58,442 nucleotides of DNA from Cardiobacteriaceae bacterium TAE3-ERU3. Its GTDB lineage: Bacteria; Pseudomonadota; Gammaproteobacteria; Cardiobacteriales; Cardiobacteriaceae. Positions within the stretch are counted from its first letter, which is position 1. Each line of letters starts with the position of its first letter. Where the stretch lies: NCBI GenBank assembly GCA_019218315.1, contig JAHUUI010000003.1, positions 1 through 58,442 on the forward strand. Direction: 5' to 3'. The notes below the pieces were generated by a model. It was not told the origin of the DNA. It did no database searches and saw only the letters and a program-made list of their open reading frames with translations. This document shows, in pieces, positions 16,660 to 25,759 of this stretch. Made by a program: the position numbers and the translations under genes.

Positions 16660-17442
16660 TCAGTAGTACTCACCATGGCGATAATCCCAGCTTGGGAAGA
16701 TATCGGAAAGGTGCATCATAATCTTATCAACGTCCAATCCTTTGCGAATCAAGACTGGCGCAGGTGATACAGAACGCTCACCTTTTTGCTCAGGGACAAG
16801 CTTGCCTTCTTTATCCACCATTGACACCATAACGCCCTGCTCATAGCGGGTTTCAATGGTTTTATCAGGCTGGATAGACGCAACATAATCATCAGCTTCA
16901 ATGATCAGATCCACATGCGAAGCGATGCGCTCACCAATCCCTTCTACCATCCCACGGTTACCCTTACCGGAAGGATTAGCAGAACTGGCATAAACCATTT
17001 TTTCTTCTGTTTCCCACAAGTGCTTGGCAATTTGCTCACCCGGTGTACCGAAACGGATAACGAAGCAGCTGGTACCGCGCTTATCCATCATCAACTCTTC
17101 ACGACCATCTTTGACGAGTTTTGCCTTGGCATCTTCACGCCACGGCAAAATACAGCCGAGCAGAATATCCTCATCCCAATGCTTCTGATAAAGTGCTTCG
17201 ATCTCAGGATTAAGCTCAGCCAACGCGCGCAATTGATCCATACTGCCGCACAATACGACACCTGGCTTATTACGGTTACGCTCTTTGGCATCAAATTTAC
17301 GCTCCAATCCTTTGCGATCAGTTGTAATGATGATGTAGCCAACCTTGGTTGGGCTGACAATCAATCCACCCTCTTGAGCCAATGCATCGAGTGCTTCTTG
17401 TGGCACTGATTTCTGCCAATGAATCTGTTTGGTCACTGCCAT
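16660..17442 (-). CDS. Sua5/YciO/YrdC-family protein (threonylcarbamoyl-AMP synthase-like)
   Basis: A 260-residue cytoplasmic protein whose first ~190 residues match the YrdC fold: LIVSPTKVGYIIITTD (27-42), a KFDAKERNRNKPGVVLC segment (49-65) with the conserved K...R...KP pattern, and SSANPSGKGNRG (about 153-164). YrdC/TsaC makes threonylcarbamoyl-AMP from Thr, bicarbonate and ATP for t6A37 of tRNA. YciO-type paralogues are related but less well defined. This protein has a C-terminal extension of about 70 residues compared with TsaC and only loosely matches either group, so I give no gene symbol. It occupies the place beside rpmH where dnaA usually lies, with its own terminator. Confidence 0.75.
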   Translation of the reverse strand: MAVTKQIHWQKSVPQEALDALAQEGGLIVSPTKVGYIIITTDRKGLERKFDAKERNRNKPGVVLCGSMDQLRALAELNPEIEALYQKHWDEDILLGCILPWREDAKAKLVKDGREELMMDKRGTSCFVIRFGTPGEQIAKHLWETEEKMVYASSANPSGKGNRGMVEGIGERIASHVDLIIEADDYVASIQPDKTIETRYEQGVMVSMVDKEGKLVPEQKGERSVSPAPVLIRKGLDVDKIMMHLSDIFPSWDYRHGEYY

Positions 17443-17511
17443 CTCCTGTGATATTTGCGAAAGTGCGGCATTTTAACACCAATTTAGCAATTAATGCGTC
17501 CCTTACTCTAC

Positions 17512-18267
17512 TCAATCAGAAAATAGCGCAACCAGTACTGCAGCAAGCGTCATAACAAACAAGATACGCTTTAGCGCCAAGGGGCTAAGGTTAATTGCAA
17601 AACGAACGCCAATAACAGCACCGATCATATTCCCTACTGCCAGCACTGCTCCGGCAAGCCACAACACTTGCCCTTGCCAAATAAAAATCAACAAGGCCAC
17701 TGCTGTAAAAAATATCGTCAAGACCACTTTCAGCGCATTGGCATGCACCAAGTCATAGCGCAAGCTCCCCGCCAATGCCGTAAGTAATACAAAGCCCACA
17801 CCTGCCTGAACAAACCCTCCGTATACACCAGCAAAAAACAACCACACCCATGCTGATGGTGTGTCACGCATACTATTAGGCTCTGTACCGAGGGCTGGCA
17901 TAACGACTGATGGCCTAACCATCATGATTGCAGCCATGCCCAACATAGTTAACAGCAACGTGGGCTTGAGTATCTCATTTGGTGCAAAAGCTGCAGCAAA
18001 AGCGCCAACTAAAGAACCAACCAAAGTCGGCACTAGGATCAGTGGCAGATCCCTGGTCGCTAATTTACCGGCGCGATGAAATTGGCGAATACCGACGACA
18101 GACTGCAAAAAAATGCCCACACGGTTAGTGCCGTTTGCGACGTCCGGTGGTACTCCCATAATCATGAGTGCCGGCAAAATCAGGTTTGATCCGCCACCGG
18201 CAAGCATATTAATGATACCCGCAAATACACCCAGCACAGCGAGAATACTGTAATCCAGCCAATCCAT
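17512..18267 (-). CDS. TauE/SafE-family membrane permease
   Basis: A 251-residue integral membrane protein with about eight hydrophobic segments. The N-terminus YSILAVLGVFAGIINMLAGGGSNLILPALM (6-35) and PPDVANGTNRVGI (40-52) are hallmarks of the TauE/SafE (DUF81) family. Members have been proposed to move sulfite, sulfoacetate or other sulfur-containing or organic anions across the inner membrane. The substrate cannot be read from the sequence. Its gene stands between a SPOR-domain gene and the YrdC-family gene, with no sulfur-metabolism genes nearby. Confident in family only. Confidence 0.85.
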   Translation of the reverse strand: MDWLDYSILAVLGVFAGIINMLAGGGSNLILPALMIMGVPPDVANGTNRVGIFLQSVVGIRQFHRAGKLATRDLPLILVPTLVGSLVGAFAAAFAPNEILKPTLLLTMLGMAAIMMVRPSVVMPALGTEPNSMRDTPSAWVWLFFAGVYGGFVQAGVGFVLLTALAGSLRYDLVHANALKVVLTIFFTAVALLIFIWQGQVLWLAGAVLAVGNMIGAVIGVRFAINLSPLALKRILFVMTLAAVLVALFSD

Positions 18268-18290
18268 ATCAAACTCCGCGCAAGTGTAAA

Positions 18291-18839
18291 TTAATCGTTG
18301 ACGTATGCCTTGAGTAAAGTATCCACGCCTTCGCGTTTCAGCTTTTTCTGCACCTGTACTGCACTGTCTTTATCTTTATAAGGCCCAATTTGAACCAAAT
18401 AGAACTTACCATTGCGGATAATGGTCACAGGGTAATCACGCAAAATCATTCTCGCCCGCATGCGGTCAGCCTGCTCTTGCTCGCGGAATGCGCCGACCTG
18501 AATGCGGTAGTTACTTCCCTTAACTTCAGGCACTTTTGCAGTACTCTCAACTTTGCGCTCAATTTCCGCTTCAACTTGAGCTTTGCGCCCAGCCAACTCA
18601 TGATAAAAATCATAGCGTGGTTTTTTCACAGGTTGTGAGGCTTCATTTTGCGGGGGTTGAGCAGCTGATTGCTGGGCATTACTCACCACAGTTGGGCGAT
18701 CTCTCGATTCCATACCGTTTAAGAACTTCAATCCGATAAAGCCAAGAATCACCAAAATGCCAGCCATCAGCAACATGCCAATCAAGCGGGCAACAATTCT
18801 GCTTTGCGAGGATGACCTTTTGCTTCTACTGCGACTCAC
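18291..18839 (-). CDS. SPOR-domain cell-division-type protein (FtsN-like)
   Basis: A 182-residue bitopic inner-membrane protein with a short Arg/Ser-rich cytoplasmic tail (1-14), one transmembrane helix (about 17-41), a linker rich in Gln/Pro, and a C-terminal SPOR domain (about 108-182). The SPOR repeats are YRIQVGAFREQEQADRMRAR and FYLVQIGPYKDKDSAVQVQK. SPOR domains bind denuded septal peptidoglycan, so the protein should localise at the division site. The topology and placement directly after argS match the FtsN-like gene that follows argS in many gammaproteobacteria. Whether it carries the essential FtsN motif is unclear. The start overlaps the argS stop (ATGA). Confidence 0.87.
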   Translation of the reverse strand: MSRSRSKRSSSQSRIVARLIGMLLMAGILVILGFIGLKFLNGMESRDRPTVVSNAQQSAAQPPQNEASQPVKKPRYDFYHELAGRKAQVEAEIERKVESTAKVPEVKGSNYRIQVGAFREQEQADRMRARMILRDYPVTIIRNGKFYLVQIGPYKDKDSAVQVQKKLKREGVDTLLKAYVND

Positions 18840-20611
18840 ATGCGCTCCAAGGCGTCAACGCCAATAATAGCCAACCCATTGCGCAAGACTTGCCGCGTTG
18901 CGTAGGTCAGTAGCAAGCGAGAATGACGCAAAGCGTTGTCTTCATGCAAGACTTTATGTCCCGCATCGTAAAATTGATGCCATGCTGTCGCCAGTGCTTT
19001 GAGGTAATTGACGATACCATGAGCTGAAAGCTGTACACCAGCTTGTGCGACCACTTCAGGAAAACGCGACAACTCACGCAGCAATGCTTTTTCTTCCGGT
19101 TCGGTCAAGCTGCGGCGGTGTGAAAGTGCTTCTTGCAAATCCACCATTTGCTGCTCTTCTTCAGCACGGTTCAAAATACGACAAGTACGGGCATGCGCGT
19201 ATTCAACATAGTAATAAGGATTGTCTTTGCTGTGTGAAACGGCAAGGTCCATATCGAAATCCAGATGCTGCTCAGGCTTGCGCATGGCGTAGAAGAAACG
19301 TGCAGGACCATCACCGACAGCTTCACGCAGTTCACGCAATGTCACAAACTGACCAGAACGAGTAGACATCTGGATTTTTTCACCGCCACGATACAGTACA
19401 GCGAACTGCACCAAAGCGATGGTTAACTTGCTGGGGTCAAGCCCAAGAGCAGCGAGAGAAGCACGAACACGCGCCATATAACCATGGTGATCTGCACCAA
19501 ACAGGTCGATCATATGATCATAGCCACGCTCATATTTATCGAGATGGTAGGCGATGTCTGAGGCGAAATAAGTAGTGACACCATTCTCCCGGCGCACAAC
19601 GCGGTCTTTTTCATCACCAAATTCAGCCGCTTTAAACCACAGGGCACCGTCTTGTTCGTACAAAAAGCCAGCTTCTTGCAAACGCTCCAGCGTCTTATCG
19701 ACCATGCCGCTGTCAAACAATGAACGCTCAGAATACCAGCGGTCAAAATGCACACCAAATCCAGCCAAGTCATCACGAATATCATCGACCATGGCATTTA
19801 AAGCCACATCAAACACGGTGCGGTAATTATCACCAAGCTTTGCCTTCATATCGGCAATGGCACTATCAATCCAGCGATCGCGATCACCAGCATCGATCTC
19901 TTCAGCCGTCCAGTCTTTGGCTGGCTCTTGCAGCCATGAATCAGGCTGATAAGCAAAATCGGCGCCGTATTGCTCGCTTAAAGGACTAGCTAGATCGTTG
20001 ACGTAATCACCCTGATAAAGCCCTGTCGGCAATGCTGCTTCAACACCTTGCTGCTGCAAATAACGCCAATAAACGCTTAGCGCCAAAATATCCATCTGAC
20101 GACCAGCATCATTGACGTAATATTCACAATCTACATCATGACCATTGGCACGCAATACGTTAGCAAGGCTGGCTCCATAAGCTGCCCCGCGACCATGACC
20201 AACGTGCAACGGGCCTGTTGGGTTAGCTGACACAAACTCAATCAAAACTTTATCGGCATGCTCAGCCTCATGATGGCCAAATTTTCCACCATGCTGCAAA
20301 ATATCAGCAAGTACAGCCGTTTCGCTATCACGCGACAAACGGATATTGATAAAGCCTGGGCCAGCCACTTCCATGCCGGCAACACTATCCATTAATGGTA
20401 CAGATACCACCAATTCATCAGCCAATTCACGGGGCTTCATGCTCAACTTTTTGGCTGCTTTCAGCGCCACATTGCTTTGGTAGTCTCCATGCTCAGGATT
20501 ATTGGTGCGCTCTACCGAGACTTCCACATCCAAATTGCTGATATCAACACCGCGGCTTTGTGCCACAAGTGCTAAAGCTGATTGTAGTCCGTATTCTATT
20601 TCTTGTTTCAA
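18836..20611 (-). CDS. argS: Arginyl-tRNA synthetase
   Basis: A 591-residue class I synthetase, slightly longer than the usual ~577. The N-terminal Add-1 domain, the HIGH motif as HVGH (136-139) in NPTGPLHVGHGRG, the IQMSTRSGQFVTL stretch that replaces KMSKS in many ArgS proteins, and a C-terminal DALR anticodon-binding domain ending NGLAIIGVDALERM are all present. It charges tRNA-Arg and needs the tRNA for amino-acid activation. It is cotranscribed with the SPOR gene through a four-base overlap. Confidence 0.97.
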   Translation of the reverse strand: MKQEIEYGLQSALALVAQSRGVDISNLDVEVSVERTNNPEHGDYQSNVALKAAKKLSMKPRELADELVVSVPLMDSVAGMEVAGPGFINIRLSRDSETAVLADILQHGGKFGHHEAEHADKVLIEFVSANPTGPLHVGHGRGAAYGASLANVLRANGHDVDCEYYVNDAGRQMDILALSVYWRYLQQQGVEAALPTGLYQGDYVNDLASPLSEQYGADFAYQPDSWLQEPAKDWTAEEIDAGDRDRWIDSAIADMKAKLGDNYRTVFDVALNAMVDDIRDDLAGFGVHFDRWYSERSLFDSGMVDKTLERLQEAGFLYEQDGALWFKAAEFGDEKDRVVRRENGVTTYFASDIAYHLDKYERGYDHMIDLFGADHHGYMARVRASLAALGLDPSKLTIALVQFAVLYRGGEKIQMSTRSGQFVTLRELREAVGDGPARFFYAMRKPEQHLDFDMDLAVSHSKDNPYYYVEYAHARTCRILNRAEEEQQMVDLQEALSHRRSLTEPEEKALLRELSRFPEVVAQAGVQLSAHGIVNYLKALATAWHQFYDAGHKVLHEDNALRHSRLLLTYATRQVLRNGLAIIGVDALERM

Positions 20612-20686
20612 GGTAATTTTCTCATCGCATTAAGGCGTAACAGGCGCAGTATTTTATCGCGTAATCAGGGCAAAACCAATGCCGTA

Positions 20687-21769
20687 TTAAGCTTTCGCCG
20701 CATCGACTGCTATACGTTGATCAACATCATCGACTTGCTGCTTGGTTTCTTCGGCACGCTCACGGTCTTCTTCGTCCATTTGCGAGATCACATATTCATT
20801 TTCAGCCTGAGGATGGTATTGCAAGCGCGCAAAAATGGGAAAATGGTCTGAGCCAATGCCCGGTAGGCGTTTAATACTGCAAATATAAAAGTCATCACTA
20901 TGAAAGAGATGATCCAACGGCCAGCGTAATAATGGTATTTTGGCGTGAAAAGTACTGAATAATCCTCGGCCAATTCGCGGATCAAGCAGACCACTAACCC
21001 GCTTAAAAAGCCGGGTTGATGCAGACCATGCTACGTCATTCATATCACCAAAGACCAGTGCAGGCTCATTGCGCTCTTTCACTTCTTCACCGACCAGGAC
21101 AAGCTCCGCGTCCCTTTCATCAGATTTTTCATTCTCCGTCGGACTCGGTGGTGCCGGATGAACGCAGTAGAGGCGAACGCGTTGCCCACTTGGCAATATG
21201 ACATATGCGACGATAGAAGGTATATCTTCCTCAACCCGAAAGCGAATTTCTGCTTCTTCCAATGGCAAGCGAGAATACAAGTGGATGCCGTAAAGATTAT
21301 CTTGTGGCTGCTTCACCTGATAGGGATAATCATCATCCAAAACCGCAAGCTTGTCTTCCCACCACTTATCACTTTCAAGAGTTAGCAACATATCCGGCTT
21401 GTACTGATCAACCAAGGCAATCAATGCATCTGAGTTCCGATTTGGCGTCAAGACATTACTGCTGATCAAAGAAATTTCATTATCTGCATTGGCTTTTTCC
21501 GGCTCACGCACTTCTTTGCGGCCAATGGGTAAATACGGCAATATCCAGACTAATTGATAGATCATCGCCGCAACCGTAAGCAATGCACCTGTCCAAATTA
21601 ACCAATGGCCATTCCCCCAAATTATCGCTGCAATCAGCGTAATTGCCTGAAAAGACAATATCTGTACACGTGGAAAATCAAAACCACGTATCATCCAGTG
21701 CCCATTACGAAGCATGGGCAGCAAAGTTGCCAATAAAGACACCCCCATCATGACCACAATGGTATTCAT
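20687..21769 (-). CDS. Endonuclease/exonuclease/phosphatase-family protein with membrane anchor
   Basis: A 360-residue protein. Residues 1-80 contain about three hydrophobic segments; from about 95 the EEP fold begins (ISLISSNVLTPNRN), with the catalytic pairs LLTLESD, LYCVHPAPP, VFGDMND (about 240-246) and the terminal GSDHFPIFARL (about 305-315). The C-terminal 40 residues are an acidic, Glu/Asp/Gln-rich tail. Such proteins cleave phosphoester bonds in nucleic acids, lipids or inositol phosphates. The membrane anchor places the catalytic domain at or outside the inner membrane, but the substrate is unknown. The gene stands alone between argS and priA. Confidence 0.82.
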   Translation of the reverse strand: MNTIVVMMGVSLLATLLPMLRNGHWMIRGFDFPRVQILSFQAITLIAAIIWGNGHWLIWTGALLTVAAMIYQLVWILPYLPIGRKEVREPEKANADNEISLISSNVLTPNRNSDALIALVDQYKPDMLLTLESDKWWEDKLAVLDDDYPYQVKQPQDNLYGIHLYSRLPLEEAEIRFRVEEDIPSIVAYVILPSGQRVRLYCVHPAPPSPTENEKSDERDAELVLVGEEVKERNEPALVFGDMNDVAWSASTRLFKRVSGLLDPRIGRGLFSTFHAKIPLLRWPLDHLFHSDDFYICSIKRLPGIGSDHFPIFARLQYHPQAENEYVISQMDEEDRERAEETKQQVDDVDQRIAVDAAKA

Positions 21770-21938
21770 GAATCAAATCCTGAGAATATTGAAAAAATCG
21801 CGCACACAATATCACAAGGCAAATAAATTTTCTTAATGTTTACAGCCCCTATTTAAAGCTCATGATCACAACTCTCGGTATTAAAGCCTCATTCAAAGAA
21901 CTTTCTTAAGCATCAAGCAGCATAAAAATACCGAAATG

Positions 21939-24104
21939 CTAATCACTGCCTTGAGGATCAACATCAACCATGACCCGAACACCAAGTGCCTGCCCTTGAG
22001 CATTAAGCCAGGCAATTATTTCCGGTAAATTTCTTTGCAGATGTTTCTTGTCTGAGGCTTGTAACAATAGTTGCTGACGTTGCTTACCGTCTTTGCGCGG
22101 CATCAATGCCGGTGCAGGACCAAGCCACCTCAGTGCTTCATCCCGCCCTAATGCTTGTTCAACACCGCTACGCGTCCATTGCAATGCCTGTGCCGCACGT
22201 GCGCCATCACGGTGTGTCGACATCAGCAGCGCTTGTGCTGTAAGTGGCGGCAAACCTGATTCGCGCCGTTGTGCATACAGGCGCTTCGCCTGATCAATAT
22301 ATGGCGTATGAAGCACGCTAAACACAGGATGCTGCGGTTGCGTAGTTTGTAGCCAAACCTCTCCCTGAGATTCACGCCCAGCTCGCCCGGCAACCTGTAC
22401 CAATAATTGTGCCAAGCGTTCCTCACTACGGTAGTCTGCACTGAATAAGGCCTGATCCACATCGACTACCGCAACCAAATGCAAATTAGCGAAATGATGC
22501 CCTTTCGATAACCATTGCGTACCCAAGACAATATCAACCTCGCCGGCATGAATTTTTGCCACCGCCTCGTCAAATTGCTTGGCTGTGGTAAACGCATCAC
22601 TATCCATACGCAGCACTCGGGCCTGTGGAAAGTGCAGATTTACCGCTTGCTCTAAACGTTGAGTACCCATGCCCAACATCAATAACTCAGTTGACATACA
22701 GGACGGACACTGCAGCGGTAACGGCGCTTGTCGCCCACAATGGTGGCATTGCAAGCGCCGACTGTGTGTATGAGCTGTCATCGTCGTGTCACACGCCGGA
22801 CACTCACTTTTCCATCCACATTGCGCGCAATACATCAGTGGCGCATAGCCACGCCGGTTGAGAAACAGCATGACTTGCTTGCCTTCGCGTAAAGTTGCAC
22901 GCATCGCTCGAACCAAGCGCTTTTCCAGACCACCGACCAACTCCCCTTCTTGCGGATTGACCATCACGATTTTTGCCGGCGCATCAGCTCGAATACGCTC
23001 TGCCAAACGGTGGTATTGCCAACCGCCCTGCCAAACTTTGTGATAGCTTTCCAAAGATGGCGTAGCAGAGCCTAAAACGATTGGAATATTGTTGTTATGT
23101 GCTCTGACAATTGCCATATCACGAGCGTGATAGCGAAAACCATCCTGCTGCTTATACGCCTGATCATGCTCTTCATCAACGACGATACCGCGTAAATCTA
23201 TAAACGGACTAAAAATAGCTGAGCGTGTACCAACAACAACTTGCGCATCACCAGCCGCAATCGCCTGCCATGTATCAAGGCGAGCCTTGTCTGTCATCCC
23301 CGAGTGATGCGTGACCACAGCGTGGCGCAACCGCGCTCGCAATGCGCTACTCATGGCATTGACCAAGCCGATTTCCGGCACCAAAACCAATGCCTGCCCA
23401 CCATTTTCGAGCAGTTTATCAAGCCAATGCAGGTAGACTTCCGTCTTGCCTGATCCAGTGACGCCATCAAGCAAATGCACTGAAAAGGCTTTGGCGTTGT
23501 TAAGTGTCGTTACGATTGTATCTTGCTCTGCACTAAGCTGCGGCACATCACTTCGCTCATCTTCCACCACGCCTTGCCAGCACTCACGTGCACTCAACCA
23601 ACCCCGCATCAGCAAATCATCAAGCCACGCTTTATTTGCTTTAAATGCTTCACGTAGCTCCGCAGCGCTCATATCCCTTTCCGCCAATGTAGCAAGTACC
23701 TGATGCTGCTTCTCCCCTAACGATCCACCAAGTGCCGTACGTCCGGTATCAGTCAAAGAAAATAACCGTGGTAAATCACGGACGTTCTCAGCGCCCTTGC
23801 GCAGCGCAACCGGTAATGCCGCATGAACCACCTCTCCGGCAGGATGCTGGTAGTAGCGTGCTGCATAGGCAAGCAATTTTTGTAGTTCCTGATTGATTAA
23901 CGGCTTATCATCGAGCACCTGCGTAACAGACTTAACAGTAAAATCGCCTTCTGGTGGTTGCTGGTGGACACGCATCACCACCCCCACCACCTGACCACGA
24001 CCAAAAGGCACCATCACCCTCGCACCAAGTTCGACCGGAACATCACAGCTATAGTCGAACCAAGCTGCCAAAGGCCGGTTAATGGCCACTGAAACCCATT
24101 GCAT
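21939..24104 (-). CDS. priA: Primosomal protein N' (replication-restart helicase PriA)
   Basis: A 721-residue 3'-to-5' DNA helicase. The N-terminal 3' DNA-binding domain (MQWVSVAINRPLAAWFDYS) is followed by Walker A GVTGSGKT (214-221), DEEH (310-313) and the zinc-binding cysteines CAQC, CPAC, CHHC and CPSC (about 426-469), then helicase motifs IV-VI (VLGTQWLSKGHHF, QVAGRAGR). It recognises stalled forks and reloads the replisome. I chose the ATG at 24104, which starts the canonical N-terminus, over an upstream start at 24122. The gene is divergent from znuC across a Zur-type site. Confidence 0.97.
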   Translation of the reverse strand: MQWVSVAINRPLAAWFDYSCDVPVELGARVMVPFGRGQVVGVVMRVHQQPPEGDFTVKSVTQVLDDKPLINQELQKLLAYAARYYQHPAGEVVHAALPVALRKGAENVRDLPRLFSLTDTGRTALGGSLGEKQHQVLATLAERDMSAAELREAFKANKAWLDDLLMRGWLSARECWQGVVEDERSDVPQLSAEQDTIVTTLNNAKAFSVHLLDGVTGSGKTEVYLHWLDKLLENGGQALVLVPEIGLVNAMSSALRARLRHAVVTHHSGMTDKARLDTWQAIAAGDAQVVVGTRSAIFSPFIDLRGIVVDEEHDQAYKQQDGFRYHARDMAIVRAHNNNIPIVLGSATPSLESYHKVWQGGWQYHRLAERIRADAPAKIVMVNPQEGELVGGLEKRLVRAMRATLREGKQVMLFLNRRGYAPLMYCAQCGWKSECPACDTTMTAHTHSRRLQCHHCGRQAPLPLQCPSCMSTELLMLGMGTQRLEQAVNLHFPQARVLRMDSDAFTTAKQFDEAVAKIHAGEVDIVLGTQWLSKGHHFANLHLVAVVDVDQALFSADYRSEERLAQLLVQVAGRAGRESQGEVWLQTTQPQHPVFSVLHTPYIDQAKRLYAQRRESGLPPLTAQALLMSTHRDGARAAQALQWTRSGVEQALGRDEALRWLGPAPALMPRKDGKQRQQLLLQASDKKHLQRNLPEIIAWLNAQGQALGVRVMVDVDPQGSD

Positions 24105-24112
24105 CGCCACGC

Positions 24113-24141
24113 TTTGCACCACCTTGAGAAATCGTTATACT
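24113..24141 (+). promoter_or_regulatory. Probable znuCB promoter
   Basis: TTTGCA (24113-24118), a 17-base spacer and TATACT (24136-24141) form a reasonable sigma-70 promoter about 30 bases before the znuC ATG. The -10 lies inside the Zur palindrome, so bound repressor would block polymerase. Confidence 0.6.
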
Positions 24142-24150
24142 ATAACTTTA
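24128..24150. promoter_or_regulatory. Zur-box-like palindrome controlling znuCB
   Basis: The core GTTATACTATAAC (24134-24146) is a perfect palindrome about one central base. It is preceded by GAAATC and followed by TTTAC, close to the gammaproteobacterial Zur site (GAAATGTTATANTATAACATTTC). It overlaps the predicted -10 of znuC and lies within 25 bases of the priA start, so priA might be affected too. Assignment to Zur rests on the motif plus the zinc-uptake gene downstream. Confidence 0.82.
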
Positions 24151-24169
24151 CACAAACATCATCAGCATC

Positions 24170-24880
24170 ATGTCAGACGCGCTCATCACACTCGACCACG
24201 TCAGCTACCGCATTCGCGAGCGCGATATCTTACAAGACATCAGCTTGGATATTGCACAGCAGCAGATATTAACCATTGTTGGCCCGAACGGTGCTGGCAA
24301 AAGTACCTTGCTCAAAATTATCCTCGGACTGATCAAGCCGTCGCGCGGCAGAATAACACGAGCTGCTGATCTGACCATCAGCGTCGTGCCACAACACTTT
24401 ACCATCCCCGATGACTTACCAATTACCGTGGCGCGATTTTTACGCGATACAGACAGCGACAATCAGCATATATGGCTTGAGCGGCTCGGTATTGAAAAGT
24501 TACTCTCCAGTCCGTTACAACAACTCTCAGGCGGTGAACGCCAACGTTTGTTACTGGCCAGAGCCATTTTGCGTGAACCGGATCTCATTGTATTAGATGA
24601 ACCCGCGGCCGGTATCGACCCGGCAAGCCTTGGCCAGTTTTACCATTTGATTCGCGAATACCAACAGCAAAGCCTATGCTCTATTGCCATGGTCTCCCAT
24701 GATCTCCATTTAGTCATGGCTGCAAGTGATCAGGTCATTTGCCTTAATCAGCATATTTGCTGCCAAGGTCTGCCACAAGAATTAGCCACTCATCCTGATT
24801 TTCTACGAGCCACGGGGCAGCCACCGCATATGGCTGATATTGGCGTATACACCCACCACCACAATCATTCCCACCTGTAG
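24170..24880 (+). CDS. znuC: Zinc ABC transporter ATPase ZnuC
   Basis: A 236-residue ABC ATPase with Walker A GPNGAGKST (38-46), signature LSGGERQR (119-126), Walker B LIVLDEP (139-145) and the H-loop MVSHDLH. It powers high-affinity zinc uptake with ZnuB and a periplasmic ZnuA. The last ten residues (YTHHHNHSHL) are histidine-rich, a known feature of ZnuC tails that may sense or buffer zinc. znuA is not adjacent and must be encoded elsewhere. A Zur-type palindrome covers its promoter. The znuB start is 10 bases after the stop. Confidence 0.95.
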   Translation: MSDALITLDHVSYRIRERDILQDISLDIAQQQILTIVGPNGAGKSTLLKIILGLIKPSRGRITRAADLTISVVPQHFTIPDDLPITVARFLRDTDSDNQHIWLERLGIEKLLSSPLQQLSGGERQRLLLARAILREPDLIVLDEPAAGIDPASLGQFYHLIREYQQQSLCSIAMVSHDLHLVMAASDQVICLNQHICCQGLPQELATHPDFLRATGQPPHMADIGVYTHHHNHSHL

Positions 24881-24890
24881 TACTACCCAC

Positions 24891-25697
24891 ATGTTTATCC
24901 AGTTCGTATTAATTCCCAGCCTTTGTGCGCTTACTGCCAGCTGTGCCTGCGCCCCACTCGGCTGCCTGTTGTGCTGGCGACGTCTGATTTACTTTGGCGA
25001 AGCTTTAGCACACAGTTCACTGCTTGGCATCGCCCTGAGCCTCTATTTTGATTGGCCATTGGCTATCGGCATTTGGGCAATCACATTTATTTTGGTCATT
25101 GCACTCTACTTACTGAAATACCGTAGTAACCAGGATAGCAACAACATTCTTGGCACTCTTTCACACTTCGCTTTAGCACTAGGCGTACTGCTGATCAGCA
25201 GTATGGAAGGCATTCGCACCGACTTGATGAGTTACTTGTTTGGCGACATTCTTGCAACCACTGGTACAGATCTCATCATCATTGCCGGCGTCACTTTTGT
25301 TTCTCTACTACTTTTGCGCCTGATTTGGCAGAAATTACTGCTCTTGACCATCAATCCAATGCTCGCCTATAGCGAAAATACCAACTTACATCTCATAGAA
25401 CTACTCTATTTGCTTATCCTCGGTACATTCATTGGTGTAATGGTGCAATACTTTGGTTTGTTATTGATCATTGCACTATTGATCATTCCGGCCAATACCG
25501 CCAATCGCCTCGCAAAAACACCCGAGCAAAGTGTCGTCATCGCGCTTATCATCGGGCTTTCAGCAACTGCTGCTGGTACAGCCCTCGCTTGGCAATTTGA
25601 CTTCCCGGTAGCGCCGAGCATCGTCAGTATTGCAGGGATACTTTATTTCTTATCATTACCGCTAGCACATTGGGTCAAGCAAAGTAATCGCCAATAA
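24891..25697 (+). CDS. znuB: Zinc ABC transporter permease ZnuB
   Basis: A 268-residue ABC-3-family permease with about eight transmembrane segments. LGCLLCWRRLIYFGEALAHSSLLGIAL near the N-terminus and GTFIGVMVQYFGLLLIIALLIIPANTANRLA (about 185-215) are characteristic. It forms the Zn2+ channel of the ZnuABC importer. I take the ATG at 24891 (MFIQFVLIPSL) because it begins at the first membrane segment and follows the znuC stop closely; an upstream non-ATG start at 24840 would only add a polar tail inside znuC. No strong ribosome-binding site is visible, which suggests coupled translation. Confidence 0.93.
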   Translation: MFIQFVLIPSLCALTASCACAPLGCLLCWRRLIYFGEALAHSSLLGIALSLYFDWPLAIGIWAITFILVIALYLLKYRSNQDSNNILGTLSHFALALGVLLISSMEGIRTDLMSYLFGDILATTGTDLIIIAGVTFVSLLLLRLIWQKLLLLTINPMLAYSENTNLHLIELLYLLILGTFIGVMVQYFGLLLIIALLIIPANTANRLAKTPEQSVVIALIIGLSATAAGTALAWQFDFPVAPSIVSIAGILYFLSLPLAHWVKQSNRQ

Positions 25698-25699
25698 CT

Positions 25700-25728
25700 T
25701 TGACTTCGGAGATATAGAAAGCTAATAT
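25700..25728 (+). promoter_or_regulatory. Promoter for dksA
   Basis: TTGACT (25700-25705), a 17-base spacer and TAATAT (25723-25728) lie immediately after the znuB stop and 31 bases before the dksA ATG. Both boxes are close to consensus. Confidence 0.65.
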
Positions 25729-25759
25729 CTCGCCAATTTTTAACCACCGGAGTGTCGTA

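Noticed and set aside
16431-16660. Replication origin beside rpmH
   Set aside because: No dnaA gene and no TTATCCACA-type cluster; only an isolated TGTCCACC-like string is present.
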